The notes under the pieces: generated by a model
Told to the model about the DNA's origin: nothing
The model's database searches: none
What the model saw: the letters and a program-made list of their open reading frames with translations, nothing else
Program-made: the position numbers and the translations under genes
Source of the DNA: Hyunsoonleella jejuensis
Lineage (GTDB): Bacteria > Bacteroidota > Bacteroidia > Flavobacteriales > Flavobacteriaceae
Assembly: GCF_900111025.1 (NCBI RefSeq)
Contig: NZ_FOFN01000002.1
Span: 682,001 to 746,000, forward strand
Direction of reading: 5' to 3'
Length of the DNA stretch: 64,000 nt
In this document: positions 62,448 through 64,000 of the stretch, piece by piece
Position numbering within the stretch: position 1 is the stretch's first letter
How the letters are laid out: each line of letters starts with the position of its first letter

Positions 62448-63539
62448 ATGAATCCGTACCAACCCCAAAAATTACCCCTTAAATCTATTGAATGGGAAAA
62501 ACTAATAGACCTTTTGGGTAAAGCAAATAGATATGTAGCACGTTATGATGGTTTGTTGCAATCGGTTATTAACCCTGATGTTTTATTAGCACCTTTAAGA
62601 ACTCAAGAAGCTGTACTCTCTTCTAAAATAGAAGGCACGCAAGCAACCTTAGAGGAAGTACTAGGTTTTGAAGCGAATGAAATTGGAGACGACCACTTAA
62701 AAGGCGATATATGGGAAGTATTAAACTATCGTATCGCACTGAAAGAAGGGCGTGATACCATGAAAGCGCGTCCGTTATCACTAAATACAATAAAGGAAAT
62801 GCACGCCATTTTAATGCGTGGTGTAAGAGGTGATGGTAAAGACCCCGGAAATTTTAGGCGCATTCAAAATTATATTGGTTCTCCTGGTTCAGATATTGAA
62901 AACGCTAGATTTATTCCGCCAGCAGTTCCAATAATGCTAGAGGCTTTAAGTAATTGGGAAAAATATATCCACCACGATGATAAGGATGTACTGGTGCAAT
63001 TGGCTGTAATACATGCGCAATTTGAAATTATTCACCCGTTTTTAGATGGTAATGGCAGAATGGGACGTATTTTAATTCCTTTGTTTTTATATCATAAGGA
63101 AATTATTCAAGAACCTGTTTTTTATTTAAGTGACTATTTAGAAAGTCACCGCTCACAATACTATGATGCTCTAAAAGAAATTACAGATACTGGAAATTGG
63201 ACTAATTGGATTCGATTTTTTCTTAATGCAATTGTTGTACAGGCTGAAAAGAATATTGCAAAAACGCGTGAAATTATCAACTTATACGAAGCCGTAAAAC
63301 TGGAAATAGCAAATAGTACACATTCTCAATTTTCTATCCATTGCCTAGATTCATTATTTGTACAACCCATTTTCTCTTCTAAGAATTTTGAAAAACATTC
63401 AGGAATTCCTAGATCTAGCGTAGCCAGATTATTAAATACTATGGTTGAAAATAACATCATAGAACTTGCTCAAAAGGGTTCTGGTCGCAGGCCAACTATA
63501 TATGCCTTTAGAAGACTACTAAAAATTGTAAACCAATAA
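62448..63539 (+). CDS. Fic-family AMP-transferase, class II, with C-terminal winged HTH
   Basis: A 363-aa Fic protein. The catalytic motif HPFLDGNGRMGR (196-207) is complete. The inhibitory alpha-helix motif S-x-x-x-E-G is in SSKIEGTQ (58-63), so it is the self-inhibited class II. It has a Fic_N domain before and a C-terminal winged HTH (about 290-360: FSSKNFEKHSGIPRSSVARL), suggesting autoregulation. It AMPylates or otherwise modifies proteins; the target is unknown. Its stop and the ATG of an hsdM remnant are 1 bp apart, so it was once in a type I restriction-modification operon, as often seen for Fic genes. Flanked by direct repeats. Confidence 0.92.
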   Translation: MNPYQPQKLPLKSIEWEKLIDLLGKANRYVARYDGLLQSVINPDVLLAPLRTQEAVLSSKIEGTQATLEEVLGFEANEIGDDHLKGDIWEVLNYRIALKEGRDTMKARPLSLNTIKEMHAILMRGVRGDGKDPGNFRRIQNYIGSPGSDIENARFIPPAVPIMLEALSNWEKYIHHDDKDVLVQLAVIHAQFEIIHPFLDGNGRMGRILIPLFLYHKEIIQEPVFYLSDYLESHRSQYYDALKEITDTGNWTNWIRFFLNAIVVQAEKNIAKTREIINLYEAVKLEIANSTHSQFSIHCLDSLFVQPIFSSKNFEKHSGIPRSSVARLLNTMVENNIIELAQKGSGRRPTIYAFRRLLKIVNQ

Positions 63540-63540
63540 T

Positions 63541-63690
63541 ATGACTGATTCATCAATACTATCAAAAACATGAAACCTTGCCAACGTACTACGTGATGAT
63601 GGTGTTGGCTATAGAGATTATTTAGAACAAATGTCCATCATACACCAAATAAAAGTCAGATACGGCAACAACATTTAAAAGAGTTTATTG
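63541..63690 (+). pseudogene. Remnant of a type I restriction methylase gene (hsdM 5' end)
   Basis: The frame from ATG 63541 reads MTDSSILSKT, then a TGA in place of the expected Trp, then NLANVLRDDGVGYRDYLEQ, the N-terminal motif of HsdM proteins (W-x-L-A-x-x-L-R-D-D-G-V-x-Y-x-D-Y). After position 63630 the homology stops; a following short stretch encoding NIESRLNSYREIME in frame resembles the C-terminus of some HsdS, but that is weak. The gene is dead by nonsense mutation and internal deletion. It lies 1 bp after the fic stop. Confidence 0.62.
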
Positions 63691-63776
63691 AGTTATCTAA
63701 TTGAAAACATAGAATCTAGACTGAATAGCTATAGAGAAATAATGGAAACCATAAACGGAGAATCGGAATAAAGTAT

Positions 63777-64000
63777 TTACAACGCAACCAACACCTTCCT
63801 AATAATCTTTTGAATATCACTATTATCTTGTTGCCATATTAAAAAGGTTTCCAAATCTTCGGTAGTGTTAATCTGTTCGGTTTTATCAATAAAACCATAA
63901 CCCAAATAGGTGCCTTTTTCAATCATAATAAAAGCATCTTCGTAGTCATAGCGTCCTTTTTGTTTTAAAACAACATCTTTTTTGTTGGTTTTAAGGCTGT
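63777..64000 (-). CDS. Exonuclease-like protein (DnaQ/GIY-YIG-type), C-terminal part
   Basis: Only the last 74 residues are inside the window, ending FLIWQQDNSDIQKIIRKVLVAL with TAA at 63777-63779. The segment GTYLGYGFIDKTEQINTTED and the preceding VVLKQKGRYDYEDAFIMI resemble the C-terminal region of the flavobacterial DnaQ-family exonuclease/GIY-YIG proteins, which have GRxxDExxxxxxxxGxxxGxGFxD. I identify this from memory and cannot see the catalytic domain. The last 62 bp are duplicated at 62261-62322. Confidence 0.5.
   Translation of the reverse strand, partial: SLKTNKKDVVLKQKGRYDYEDAFIMIEKGTYLGYGFIDKTEQINTTEDLETFLIWQQDNSDIQKIIRKVLVAL
63785..63846. repeat. Right direct repeat flanking the fic/hsdM block
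   Basis: It is the functional copy, forming the 3' end of the exonuclease-like gene; 57 of 62 bases match 62261-62322. Confidence 0.75.

Noticed and set aside
63640-63776. Frames encoding SQIRQQHLKEFIELSN and NIESRLNSYREIMETI as new small genes
   Set aside because: They lack start codons and signals and are more easily explained as debris of the deleted restriction operon.

Overview
The window is chromosomal DNA of a low-GC marine-type member of the Flavobacteriaceae (Bacteroidota). The evidence is bshC (bacillithiol synthesis), the DUF4295 protein beside rpmG and rpmB, type 9 secretion (T9SS) C-terminal sorting domains, TonB/SusC-style proteins, class-specific promoters of the form TTG-N18-23-TAnnTTTG, few Shine-Dalgarno sites, and the gene content itself. 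Most genes are housekeeping. I saw no tRNA, rRNA, CRISPR array, insertion sequence or replication origin.

Layout. 1-9.4 kb: a DUF922 putative protease (cut by the window edge), a LysM/periplasmic-binding-like lipid-envelope protein, guaA, a PLP-dependent decarboxylase, a TPR-HTH membrane regulator and bshC. 9.5-19.2 kb: a five-gene minus-strand cell-surface cluster (beta-barrel protein, small T9SS protein, 740-aa tail-fibre-like protein, 1804-aa leucine-rich-repeat protein with T9SS tail, lipoprotein), with TGGAC direct repeats in its intergenic spaces. 19.6-29.4 kb: carboxypeptidase-regulatory-like protein, rimO, serine hydrolase, amidase, SRPBCC protein, M48 protease, a hypothetical and ftsY. 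29.9-32.9 kb: DUF4295, rpmG, rpmB, cinA, an Hpt protein and an FAH-family enzyme. 33.2-38.3 kb: a lipoprotein and purL.

38.3-50.1 kb holds what I think is the most interesting system: a LytTR response regulator, a LytS-type histidine kinase fused to a 2TM domain, two further 2TM genes and a third broken by an in-frame TAG, and a DUF2141 gene. Two 9-bp direct repeats with 12-bp spacing, the LytTR-type architecture, lie about 70 bp upstream of the DUF2141-kinase operon and again about 70 bp upstream of a TonB-dependent receptor gene 7 kb away. This predicts a self-regulated regulon linking the kinase to an outer-membrane transporter. Between them lie tonB, an NYN-domain gene and ppc.

50.6-60.7 kb: ECF sigma factor and 4-TM partner, a pseudouridine synthase, topB, rplS with a plausible leader, murQ, a DUF6095 gene, a DinB-like gene, an alpha/beta hydrolase and a Pif1-like helicase. 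60.7-64 kb is an accessory patch with defence character: an HNH endonuclease with an SRA-like N-terminal half overlapping a Nudix gene, then a Fic gene with a repeated operator and a dead hsdM 5' remnant. The fic/hsdM block is flanked by 62-bp direct repeats of the 3' end of an exonuclease-like gene, which looks like the footprint of an inserted and then decayed type I restriction island.
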